Assembly: GCF_901411515.1 (NCBI RefSeq)
Contig: NZ_CABDUX010000001.1
Span: 1,054,001-1,118,000, forward strand
Reading direction: 5' to 3'
DNA length: 64,000 nt
Source of the DNA: Raoultibacter phocaeensis
GTDB lineage: Bacteria > Actinomycetota > Coriobacteriia > Coriobacteriales > Eggerthellaceae
In this document: one piece after another, positions 35,890 through 44,430 of the stretch
How positions within the stretch are numbered: position 1 is the stretch's first letter
Layout: each line of letters opens with the position of its first letter
Notes under the pieces: generated by a model
Databases searched by the model: none
What the model was told of the DNA's origin: nothing
The model's input: the letters and a program-made list of their open reading frames with translations, nothing else
Program-made: the position numbers and the translations under genes

Positions 35890-37134
35890 CTACGCTTTCG
35901 GGGCATCCTCGCGGCTTCTCTTCTTGTGTTCGTACATGGCTGTATCGGCCCGGGCGAGGGCCGATACAGCCGTTTCGCCCAGCCTGCTTTCAATCACGCC
36001 GTAGCTGATCGAAAGCGGGAACGGGAACCTGCCCGACTCGTTTTCGGTCCTCAGGCGGTGTGCGACTTCCTCAAGACGCGCTCTCGTGCGCGCGGCGTCG
36101 AGACGGGGAAATACCGCCACGAACTCATCGCCCCCGTAACGGTACAGCTTTTCGTCGTCATTGCCGTGGCAGAAATCGGAAAGCACATCGGTTACGGTGA
36201 GGATGTAATCGTTGCCGGCATCGTGGCCAAAGGTGTCGTTTGCATTCTTGAGGTTGTCGATGTCGATGAAGGCGATACCGAACGGGCCTTGGGAGGCGAG
36301 CAGGTCGCCCAGCGTTTCTTCCAGGTACACGCGCGTGTAGCATCCCGTCAGCGAATCATGCGATGCAAGCGCTTTGAGTTCGTCGTTCTCTTTGCGGTGC
36401 CGCTCGATCGTCTCGCTCAACCGCCGGCTTTCCTGGCCGCATTGGATGAGGTAGGCCGCCCGATACGCGTAGTAGAGCGAGAGGCTCAGCATGAGAAGCG
36501 CGCTGATTGCAGCCTTCATACCCCACAGCTTCAGAATGATCGCGTTGTCCGGCAGGTAGTACAGCAGAAGGACCGTGCACAGATAGCAGAAAGCGAAAAG
36601 GGCCATCGTGAGGAAAAGCGAGCGGGATTGGCGGTTGGCGCATACGGTGGCCATGCGGTTTGTTCCGACAAATCGGTTCACGCAGAAAAAGAGCACGGCA
36701 CCGAAAACGAATCCGATCGCAACGGGGATGGCTTTAAGGTTCGCTTCGCCGGAAATATTGTTATTGAGGCGACTTTGGGGTATGTCGAGCAGTATCGAAA
36801 ACAGCGATCGGGCGAATATCGTGAGGGCAAGTCCAGCCGCAGCGCCGCAGATCGCATAGCTCATCGCGTGCGACCATGGCAAGGAGAACACGATGCGAAC
36901 CTCGAGCGCGAACAAGACGAAAACGAGCGTCCAATTGACCATCAGGTTGAGTTCTAGCATGCTGAATACGATGAAAGCCACGTAATTGAGGGCGAAGAGC
37001 AGTCCATGGGTTAGTGCTTTCGCCTTGCCTACGCCGCTTTGGCGCACGACGAACGTGAAGAATGCGGCGTTGAAGAAAAAGTAGCATACGAGGGAGCCTA
37101 TGAGTTCGAGTGCCGGTATGAGATCGCTGCTCAT
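35890..37134 (-). CDS. Membrane diguanylate cyclase (GGDEF), likely active
   Basis: A 414-residue protein with about six to eight membrane helices (residues 1-235), a short coiled segment (ESRRLSETIERHRKENDELK) and a GGDEF domain. The active-site loop YGGDEF (GGDEF at 334-338) is intact, as are DSLTGCYTR and DIDNLKNANDTFGHDAGNDYI, so synthesis of cyclic di-GMP from GTP is expected. No clear inhibitory RxxD site was identified. The gene overlaps the next GGDEF gene upstream by four bases, so the two are made together. Confidence 0.9.
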   Translation of the reverse strand: MSSDLIPALELIGSLVCYFFFNAAFFTFVVRQSGVGKAKALTHGLLFALNYVAFIVFSMLELNLMVNWTLVFVLFALEVRIVFSLPWSHAMSYAICGAAAGLALTIFARSLFSILLDIPQSRLNNNISGEANLKAIPVAIGFVFGAVLFFCVNRFVGTNRMATVCANRQSRSLFLTMALFAFCYLCTVLLLYYLPDNAIILKLWGMKAAISALLMLSLSLYYAYRAAYLIQCGQESRRLSETIERHRKENDELKALASHDSLTGCYTRVYLEETLGDLLASQGPFGIAFIDIDNLKNANDTFGHDAGNDYILTVTDVLSDFCHGNDDEKLYRYGGDEFVAVFPRLDAARTRARLEEVAHRLRTENESGRFPFPLSISYGVIESRLGETAVSALARADTAMYEHKKRSREDAPKA

Positions 37135-38411
37135 GCAAGACCGCCTTCGTCCGAACCCTGATTCGCTGTGGCGGAAGCAGCGGTACCGTCGGCGGCTCCT
37201 GCCACAGCCGCGGTGCCGTCAGCGTCGCGATGGTAGCGTTTTTTGTACTCGTACATGATGAGGTCCGATCGTTCGAGAACCTGCGAAGGGGAGTCGAACC
37301 CGTCGGCTGAATCAACGATTCCGAAGCAGAACGAAAGCGCGGGGGTGGTTTCGTTCGGGCAGGCGAGCAGATCGAGCGCTGTGCGAGCACATGCGGTGGC
37401 AAGGGGGACGTTATGCCCGTCGAGCACCACGAGGAATTCGTCGCCGCCGATTCTGCTGATGTTTGCATCGGACCCGAACGCGCCGCGCAGTGCGCTGGCC
37501 AAGCGGATGAGGCAGGCGTCGCCGATGGTGTGCCCAAGCGCATCGTTCATGGACTTGAGGTCGTTCATGTCGATGAACACAGCGGTGAACGGCTTCTGCT
37601 GTGAAAGAAGCGATTGGATCGTCTCGATGGCGCTGCGACGCGAAGCAAGCCCGGTCAGCGCATCGGAGTACGCACGATGACGCAGGTCGGCAGCTTTTTC
37701 CTCCTCGGCTTTCGATTCTTTCGCAAGCCGAAGATACTCTTGTTCCAGATGGGCGGTTCGGCCGAGCCTCGAAGCCGAAATCAAGAACGCGACGATGCCG
37801 ATGCCGACCAGCACCCCGCTCAAAAGCGAGAAGAGCGAGAGGATTTCGGAGCCGGCGGCGATGTCGAGCGAAAGTGCGTCGAACGCGATGTAGGCAAGGG
37901 CCATCCACGAAAACCAGGTAAGCGCACGCGTGGATCCGCTGAACGAGCCTCCCTCGTTGTCAAGCATTGTCTGAAGCGCGCGGAACACGATGACCACAAC
38001 GGCAACCGTGATGCCGAGCACGAGGCAGCGCGTAAACGGATCGCCTGCTACGTGGTGCAGCGTCGAGTGCGTGCATACGGCGAAAACCGCACTCACAACA
38101 AGGTGCGAGAGCATGATCAGCGAAGCGGTGATGTTCGGAACGAGCCACGACCATCCCTTTTGCCCTTCTGCAAGCCGCGTTGCGGCGGCGCAGGCAACCC
38201 ATATGCCGCAGTACATGACCACATACGGAATCTGAACGAGCGCCATCACCAAGAAGGGTGCCACGCAGAAGATGACGACGGCGACCGACACGGCCGGGCT
38301 GTAGCGAGCAGCCGAGGTTCGCGACCGCACGAAACGCGCATCGGTGCCCACGAAGATCAGGGCGAGAACCACCACGACGATAGACGTACCTATGCCGAAA
38401 GCAAGCTCCAT
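37131..38411 (-). CDS. Membrane diguanylate cyclase (GGDEF), second of the pair
   Basis: A 426-residue protein with roughly seven membrane helices, a coiled connector (LEQEYLRLAKESKAEEEKAADLRH) and a GGDEF domain with intact RIGGDEFLVVL (GGDEF at 322-326) and DMNDLKSMNDALGHTIGDA. It ends with an Ala/Thr-rich tail. ATG 38411 is chosen over earlier starts up to 38462 because AAGGGA lies before it and the first helix then begins at once. Transcribed divergently from the EAL protein at 38678. Confidence 0.88.
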   Translation of the reverse strand: MELAFGIGTSIVVVVLALIFVGTDARFVRSRTSAARYSPAVSVAVVIFCVAPFLVMALVQIPYVVMYCGIWVACAAATRLAEGQKGWSWLVPNITASLIMLSHLVVSAVFAVCTHSTLHHVAGDPFTRCLVLGITVAVVVIVFRALQTMLDNEGGSFSGSTRALTWFSWMALAYIAFDALSLDIAAGSEILSLFSLLSGVLVGIGIVAFLISASRLGRTAHLEQEYLRLAKESKAEEEKAADLRHRAYSDALTGLASRRSAIETIQSLLSQQKPFTAVFIDMNDLKSMNDALGHTIGDACLIRLASALRGAFGSDANISRIGGDEFLVVLDGHNVPLATACARTALDLLACPNETTPALSFCFGIVDSADGFDSPSQVLERSDLIMYEYKKRYHRDADGTAAVAGAADGTAASATANQGSDEGGLA

Positions 38412-38677
38412 GTAGCGCGCGTCCCTTCGTGTGAAAAAGACCATAACCCTATGGTAAAGCAACTATAACCGAATAACGAGTATATACCGAAGCAAACAGC
38501 TCTTCTTTTTCGGGGAAACCGCATGCAAGCCGCTCTGTACATCGCGCAGGGTACGGGCGTGCGCGCGTCGTGTGGTTTAGCGCTCGTCGAGCACCCTTTT
38601 GTTTCATGACTTGTATTATCAACTATGAGCGATACACTTAGCACAGATCGCGATCCCCGGCAAGAACGGTGACGACC

Positions 38678-40420
38678 ATGCCAGAACCGCAGCAGGTAAA
38701 GCTTGATACGGTCGATGACGAATACGACATTCTTATCAACTCGCTCGGCGTGAGCGTCAGCAGACATCTGCTCGACGAGCATTTTACCGTCATTTGGGCG
38801 AATGACAATTACTACTCGTTCTTCGGCTACACCAAAGCAGAATACGAAGCGCTGTTCGAGAACCAGTGCGACCGCTTTTTCGTCGGATACGAAGACGAGT
38901 GGAATCGCATCGGCGTCATAGTGCGAAAAGCGCTCGCGCAAGGCGACGCATCGTATTCCTGTATCGTTTCCATGCCCTGCAAGGATGGATCGAGCAAATG
39001 GATCAAGCTCATCGGCACGTTCACCAGCCTCACTGCCGACGGATATCCTGTCGCCTACACGGTGATGACCGACGTTGGCGATCTCATGAACACGCAGCAC
39101 GAGCTTTTGGAGGAACGCAGAAAACTCGAAACGCTCGCTTTCGTCGATCCCGTCACAGGGGGCCTGAACCGCACGCGGTTCGACATCGACGTCCGTACCC
39201 TTCTCGACCAGTCCGAGCCGAACGAATACGCGCTCGTGTCGCTCGATCTCAAGAAGTTCAAACTGCTCAACGATATGTTCGGCATCGAAAACGGCGATTT
39301 AATGCTCGCGCATATCAACCGCAGCATCGCTGCTCATCTGCATGACGGCGAACTCGTCGGCCGTATGGCATCTGACGAGTTCAACATTCTTATGGCGTAC
39401 GAAAGCGACGAAAAAACCGTCGAGCGGCTCGATGCCATGGCTCGTGCCATGAACGACCACAACAGCCGCGTCGATCAGCCTTTCAACCTCACGTTCGTAG
39501 CGGGCATCTACGTGATCGACCGACCGTCGCTTTCGGTGACGGTTGTGCGCGATCGCGCCAACGTCGCCCGCAAAAACGTTCACGGCATCCTGCGCGAGCA
39601 GGAAATCAACGCTGCGTTTTACAGCGACGATGACCGCATTGCGCTTGTGCGCGAAAAGGGTATGGAAAACCGCATGTACGATGCGCTCGGCGGCGGGGAG
39701 TTCAGCGTGTACTTGCAGCCGAAAGTGCAGCTTTCCAGCGGGGAGATCGCGGGGGCGGAAGCGCTTGTACGCTGGATCGAACCCGAAGGTACCATCGTGC
39801 CGCCGAACGAGTTCATTGCGCTGTTCGAGCGCAACGGATTTATCGTGGAGCTTGATCTGTACGTGTTCGAGCAGGTATGCAAAGCTCTGCGCAGGTGGAT
39901 CGACCAAGGCCGATCGCCGGTGCCTATTTCGGTCAACATGTCGCGCATTCACTTCAACGAGCCGGATTTTCTCGATCGCTACGAAGAAATCCGTTTGCGC
40001 TACGGAGTGGCTCCGCACTTTTTGGAATTCGAGTTCACCGAGTCGATCGTGTTCGACGGGGTGGAGGAGTTCGAGGAGATCGTCGCGGCCATTCATGCGC
40101 TCGGGTATCGCTGTTCTATGGACGATTTCGGCAGTGGATTCTCGTCGCTCAACACGTTGAAAGATATCGATGTCGACGTGCTCAAGCTCGATCGCGCCTT
40201 CTTCATGAGCGAAGAAGACATCCAGGATCGCGGCTGGGCGGTGGTCTCATCGGTTATCGATTTAGCCGAGAAGCTCGATATGGAAACCGTCGCCGAAGGC
40301 ATCGAGCAAACGGTGCAGGTGGAGCGTCTCAGGGATACGGCCTGTACGATGGTACAGGGCTACGTGTTCCATCGGCCCGTTCCGTTATCCGAATTCGAGC
40401 GCCTACTGTTCGAGCGGTAA
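38678..40420 (+). CDS. PAS-GGDEF-EAL protein, probable cyclic-di-GMP phosphodiesterase
   Basis: A 580-residue cytoplasmic protein. A PAS-like sensor (residues about 20-140: FTVIWANDNYYSFFGYTKAEY) is followed by a GGDEF domain whose active-site loop reads ASDEF (231-235), so it should not make cyclic di-GMP. The EAL domain is intact: EALVRW (361), FEFTESI, DDFGSGFSSLNTLKDIDVDVLKLD, and AEGIEQ. It therefore should degrade the signal made by the two adjacent cyclases, with the PAS and degenerate GGDEF as regulatory parts. GTG 38669 three codons earlier is an alternative start; both have weak ribosome sites. Confidence 0.88.
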   Translation: MPEPQQVKLDTVDDEYDILINSLGVSVSRHLLDEHFTVIWANDNYYSFFGYTKAEYEALFENQCDRFFVGYEDEWNRIGVIVRKALAQGDASYSCIVSMPCKDGSSKWIKLIGTFTSLTADGYPVAYTVMTDVGDLMNTQHELLEERRKLETLAFVDPVTGGLNRTRFDIDVRTLLDQSEPNEYALVSLDLKKFKLLNDMFGIENGDLMLAHINRSIAAHLHDGELVGRMASDEFNILMAYESDEKTVERLDAMARAMNDHNSRVDQPFNLTFVAGIYVIDRPSLSVTVVRDRANVARKNVHGILREQEINAAFYSDDDRIALVREKGMENRMYDALGGGEFSVYLQPKVQLSSGEIAGAEALVRWIEPEGTIVPPNEFIALFERNGFIVELDLYVFEQVCKALRRWIDQGRSPVPISVNMSRIHFNEPDFLDRYEEIRLRYGVAPHFLEFEFTESIVFDGVEEFEEIVAAIHALGYRCSMDDFGSGFSSLNTLKDIDVDVLKLDRAFFMSEEDIQDRGWAVVSSVIDLAEKLDMETVAEGIEQTVQVERLRDTACTMVQGYVFHRPVPLSEFERLLFER

Positions 40421-40753
40421 CGTTGCGTTTGCCCACGCCCGATTGCCCCCACTGCCTCGCGAATGCATCCGATTGTCCTTCGCTGCTGTGCAACTGCTCT
40501 CGATCGTCCTACTCCGAGCGCTCACGTCCGATTGCCCCCATCCCGAGCGCTTGCCCCCAAAAAGCGGCGTTTCTCGTATCGGCGAGCTCGTTCGACCGCT
40601 ATACTTATGCGCATTGAACTGTGCGAACCTCAGCAGTAACCGCTTTGCGTTTCGGATGACGCAGTATTTGGGTCGCGCCGCCGCAGCGGCATCCGAAAGG
40701 AAAATCGGTTGTGAGGTTCGCGCGCCGGTACCGGATCGATTAAGGGGAAACAT
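40421..40753. other. Intergenic region before the NhaC-type antiporter
   Basis: No gene is supported. Visible items are two CCGATTGCCCCCA-like repeats (near 40440 and 40529) in a C-rich stretch, a TATACT -10-like hexamer near 40600, and AAGGGG before the antiporter start. No tRNA or riboswitch fold was recognised. Confidence 0.4.
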
Positions 40754-42427
40754 ATGGAAGGTTTTGACCTTATCAGTACTGGTATATGGTCGATCGTTCC
40801 GCCCATTTTGGCCCTTGGCCTCGCGCTCATCACCAAAGAGGTGTACTCGTCTTTGGCGATCGGCGTGTTTGTGGGCATGATCATCTACCAGTTCACGCTC
40901 AACGGAGCGGGCTTCGAACAGCTTGTCGCATCGTTTACTTCGGTGCCGCAGGTCATGGCTATACAGATAGCCGGGAATGCGGCGTTGATCTTATTCCTTG
41001 CGCTGTTGGGGGCGCTTGTCGTCGTCATCGCGACGGCTGGCGGCTCCAAGGCGTACGGCGAGTGGGTTTCTACCCACATCAAGAACGCGAAGATGGCGCA
41101 GATCCTTACCGCGGCGCTCGGCATCATCATCTTCGTGGACGACTACTTCAACTGCCTCACGGTTGGCGCGGTTATGCGTCCGGTGACCGACCGCTTCAAT
41201 ATCAGCCGCGAAAAGCTTGCCTGGATCATCGACTCGACGGCAGCACCCGTGTGCATCATCGCACCGGTGTCCTCATGGGCGGTGGCGGTCGGCGGCTATC
41301 TCGGCGAAGGCGGATTCACCACGTTCGTGGCCTCGATCCCGTATAACTTCTACGCGCTCCTCACGATTGGGTTCGTGTTCTTCATGTGCGCGACTGGGTT
41401 TGACTTCGGGCCGATGAAAACGGCCGAAGCCGAAGCGCATAGGGACCTGGCCGAAAAGCAGCGCATCCCTGGCAGCGGGGCGCTCAAGTCGGTGGCTACG
41501 GCCGGCATCCCGAAGGGAACCAACCCCGACAATACGCCGCCCTATGAGAACGATCTGCCCACCGTGGTGGCCGAAGAGAGCGAAGTGCTCGACGCTGCAG
41601 CGCAGACGATTGATGATTTCAAGGGCATCAAGGTGTCCGACAAGGGCAAGGTGTACGATCTCATCATCCCGATCGTCGTGCTCATCATCTTCTCGATTGC
41701 GGGCATGCTCTACGTGGGCGGATTCTTCGAAGGAGTCGAGTTCGCTGAGGCGGTCGGCGTCGATCCGGTGTCGGGCTTGTGCATCGGCGTGAGCGTGGCG
41801 CTTGTGGTTGCGGCAGCGATGTTTCTGCCGCGCGGCCTTACCACGCTTGCGGGGTATATGGAGGGCATCGCAGAGGGCGTGCGTTCGATGGTGGGAGCCA
41901 TCATGATCCTCGTGCTCGCATGGAGTTTGGGCGGCACGTGCCGCTACATGCTCGGCACGGGCGAGTTCGTGAGCAACTTTCTCACTATGATAGGCGTCGA
42001 TTTAGCGTTTCTGCCCGCGGTCATCTTCCTCGTGGCGGCGTTCATCGGTTTTTCGATGGGCACCTCGTGGGGTACGATCGCGCTCATTCTTCCCATCGTG
42101 ATCGGCGTGTTCCCCGCAGACGGATCGCTGTTCCTCGTAGCGGTGGGCGCAACGCTCGGCGGCGCGGTATACGGCGACCACATCTCGCCGATCTCCGATA
42201 CGACCATCCTTTCTTCGGCAGGTGCGCAGTGCAACCACCTGCGCCACGTTGCGACGCAGATTCCGTACGCGACGCTCGTTATGGTCGTATGCTTCGTCTG
42301 CTACATCATCGCAGCCTTCTTGGGCAACCCGTGGATTCCGCTTGTCATCGGCGCGGTGGCCATCGTGCTTGCCGTGCTCGTGCTTGCAAAGACCGGTGTG
42401 AAGCTTCCCGGAAAGAAAGAAGCCTAA
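40754..42427 (+). CDS. Na+/H+ antiporter NhaC family transporter
   Basis: A 557-residue membrane protein with about 12 hydrophobic helices and a hydrophilic loop at about 225-290. Family traits include LALGLALITKEVYSSLAIG, IIIFVDDYFNCLTVGAVMRPVTDRF, DSTAAPVCIIAPVSSW, FSMGTSWGTIALILPIV and YGDHISPISDTTILSSAGA. These fit NhaC-type sodium/proton or related organic-anion exchangers; the substrate is not certain. ATG follows AAGGGGAAACAT. A strong terminator follows, so it is a single-gene unit. Confidence 0.88.
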   Translation: MEGFDLISTGIWSIVPPILALGLALITKEVYSSLAIGVFVGMIIYQFTLNGAGFEQLVASFTSVPQVMAIQIAGNAALILFLALLGALVVVIATAGGSKAYGEWVSTHIKNAKMAQILTAALGIIIFVDDYFNCLTVGAVMRPVTDRFNISREKLAWIIDSTAAPVCIIAPVSSWAVAVGGYLGEGGFTTFVASIPYNFYALLTIGFVFFMCATGFDFGPMKTAEAEAHRDLAEKQRIPGSGALKSVATAGIPKGTNPDNTPPYENDLPTVVAEESEVLDAAAQTIDDFKGIKVSDKGKVYDLIIPIVVLIIFSIAGMLYVGGFFEGVEFAEAVGVDPVSGLCIGVSVALVVAAAMFLPRGLTTLAGYMEGIAEGVRSMVGAIMILVLAWSLGGTCRYMLGTGEFVSNFLTMIGVDLAFLPAVIFLVAAFIGFSMGTSWGTIALILPIVIGVFPADGSLFLVAVGATLGGAVYGDHISPISDTTILSSAGAQCNHLRHVATQIPYATLVMVVCFVCYIIAAFLGNPWIPLVIGAVAIVLAVLVLAKTGVKLPGKKEA

Positions 42428-42458
42428 AGCGCGAAGAGCATCCAACGAGTACGTGCGA

Positions 42459-42490
42459 AGCGGCTGTCGAGATTCGGCAGCCGCTTTTTT
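42459..42490 (+). terminator. Rho-independent terminator of the antiporter gene
   Basis: AGCGGCTG / CAGCCGCT stem around TCGAGATTCGG, followed by six T. Confidence 0.93.
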
Positions 42491-42579
42491 GTGCGCTGCG
42501 CGCTCGGTCGGCGCGGGGCAGGCCGCCCGGGCCACATGATGCAGTGCCTTTGATCAGCAAAAACACGCGATTACTACGA

Positions 42580-42639
42580 TTCGTGCGACAGTCCTGAACC
42601 TTTTCGTGCGACAGGCGTTTCCTCGGCTGGGTCTATAGT
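42580..42639 (+). promoter_or_regulatory. Direct repeats and -10 element before the exported flavoprotein gene
   Basis: TTCGTGCGACAG occurs twice, at 42580-42591 and 42603-42614, 23 bases apart (about two helical turns). A TATAGT -10 lies at 42634-42639, and the second repeat covers the expected -35, which is poor. This is the layout of an activator-dependent promoter; the LuxR-type protein encoded at 44431-45867 is the natural candidate. Confidence 0.55.
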
Positions 42640-42699
42640 TCGGATCGCTGTTACGACGTAGCGGCACCCGATAGTACGCATAATCGAGAGGAGATTCCC

Positions 42700-44247
42700 A
42701 TGGGAGGGAAACTGTTCAGCAGAAGACAATTCGTCGCAGGCGTCGCGGTGCTCGGCGGTTCGCTTGCGCTCACCGCATGCGGTGCCAATCCGAAGACTGA
42801 GAGCACGGCGAGCAGCGGTGGCGATTCGGGATCCGAAGCAAAGCAAACCGATATCGTTGTCGTAGGTTCGGGCCTTGCCGGCTCGGCATGCGCCCGTGCG
42901 GCGGCGCTCGGTGGCGCAAACGTGATCCTCGTCGACAAAGCACCGTTCTACATGTCGACGTTTCTTACCTCGCTCGGCAACGTGTCGATAGCTCAGGTGC
43001 CCGAGAACAAGGAGTTCTGGGTCTTCGAAGACGGCGAAGCCGACACGATGGAAGCTTTTACCGAGCGTTACAAGAACATGACCGAGATCGGCAAAATCGA
43101 TGCGCCGTATCCGGACTACGAGCGCATGCAGCATATGATGGAAGAAAGCTGCGAGACGATCAACTGGGTGAACGAACTCGGCATCGGTTTCAAAGAGTCG
43201 TTCACGAAAGAGCAGGTGGGAACCGATACGGTGAAGCCCGACGCACCCGCTGATCCGTCCATCAAGGCGGGTCAGGACGTTGCCGATGCATTTCAGGCCG
43301 AGCTCGAAAACCTCGGTGTCGAGATTATGCTGTCCACCGAGGCGACCAAGCTCATCCAGGACGGCGAAACGATTGTGGGCATTACGGTGAAGGATGGCAA
43401 GAAGGAACAGGACATTATGGCGAAGGCCGTCGTGCTTGCCGTAGGTGGCTTCGGCGGCAGCGACGAGTATCGCGATGAGTTGGTGCCCGCCATCAACAAG
43501 GTCGGTTTCCAGTATCTCGGCAACGCCATGAATACCGGTGACGGCATGACCATGGCCAAAGAAATCGGCGCGGCCGTCTACGACGACTGCTGGGTCATAC
43601 CGAACGTCATCATGCCCACCCGCACGCTCACCGAGGCCGAGCCTGGTTTCGCGAAGCTCTGCGATACCGGTATGGAAGGCGCTGCGACGTCGGCAAAGAT
43701 GCTCATCGACGCTTCCGGAAAGCGCTTCGTGAACGAGGCGGGCCCGGTTACGGCGCTTGCAACTTCGATGACCGACAACGCAGCTGGTCCCTATTACGTG
43801 CTGTTCGACAGTTCGAATGCCGATGTGGCTGCACTTATCGAGAAGGGCATCGACACGGGCGACGTGTTCAAAGCCGAGAGCATAGAAGAACTCGCAACGG
43901 CGGCGGGTACCGCTTTGCTTGCCGAGACGTTCGCAACCTATCAGGCAGCCGCAGAGGCGGGCTCCGATGCCGAGTTCAACAAAAAGGCCGATATGCTCGT
44001 GCCGTACGGTGAAGGCCCCTACTACCTCGTGGCGTTTGTTCCGTCATTCGTTGCAACGATGGGCGGCGTGCGTACCAACGGCGAGTGCCAGGCGATTCGC
44101 GACGACGAAACCGCCATCGAGGGCCTGTACGCAATCGGCGAATGCACGCATCGCTTCATGTACAACCGCAGCTTCGTGCGTCACTGCTCCAACTCGAGCG
44201 CGCTCACAATGGGTCGCTTGACCGGTACCGCGTTGGCCGAAGCGTAA
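42700..44247 (+). CDS. Tat-exported lipoprotein flavoprotein, fumarate-reductase-like
   Basis: A 515-residue FAD enzyme. The start has a twin-arginine signal (SRRQFVAGVAV) and lipobox LTAC (Cys 27), so it should be a lipoprotein on the outer face of the membrane. The FAD-binding segment IVVVGSGLAGSACARAAALGG begins at about 51; AVVLAVGGFGGSDEYR and YAIGECTHRFMYNRS...NSSALTMGR close the FAD fold. It resembles flavoprotein subunits of fumarate/urocanate reductases used as terminal reductases for small organic molecules. The active-site Arg/His set of fumarate reductases was not clearly identified, so the substrate is unknown. Start ATG follows GAGGAGATTCCC. The LuxR gene converges on it. Confidence 0.85.
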   Translation: MGGKLFSRRQFVAGVAVLGGSLALTACGANPKTESTASSGGDSGSEAKQTDIVVVGSGLAGSACARAAALGGANVILVDKAPFYMSTFLTSLGNVSIAQVPENKEFWVFEDGEADTMEAFTERYKNMTEIGKIDAPYPDYERMQHMMEESCETINWVNELGIGFKESFTKEQVGTDTVKPDAPADPSIKAGQDVADAFQAELENLGVEIMLSTEATKLIQDGETIVGITVKDGKKEQDIMAKAVVLAVGGFGGSDEYRDELVPAINKVGFQYLGNAMNTGDGMTMAKEIGAAVYDDCWVIPNVIMPTRTLTEAEPGFAKLCDTGMEGAATSAKMLIDASGKRFVNEAGPVTALATSMTDNAAGPYYVLFDSSNADVAALIEKGIDTGDVFKAESIEELATAAGTALLAETFATYQAAAEAGSDAEFNKKADMLVPYGEGPYYLVAFVPSFVATMGGVRTNGECQAIRDDETAIEGLYAIGECTHRFMYNRSFVRHCSNSSALTMGRLTGTALAEA

Positions 44248-44280
44248 AAAAATCGACAATCCGATTCTTTCCTCCCTTTG

Positions 44281-44311
44281 AGCCGTCGCAGCGCAACAAG
44301 CTGCGGCGGCT
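44281..44311. terminator. Bidirectional hairpin between flavoprotein and LuxR genes
   Basis: AGCCGTCGCAGC / GCTGCGGCGGCT with one mismatch and loop GCAACAA; weak T-rich tail on the plus strand. It lies between two convergent genes. Confidence 0.65.
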
Positions 44312-44430
44312 TGCTTTGTGTGGGGTCAGATGCGAATCAGAAGCCACGATGGTGACTTACTCCCGCGAACGGGTCGTGCGGCTGGGTCGGCACGGAACTA
44401 TTCCGTCGAGTACAAGAATGTTCAGGCCCC

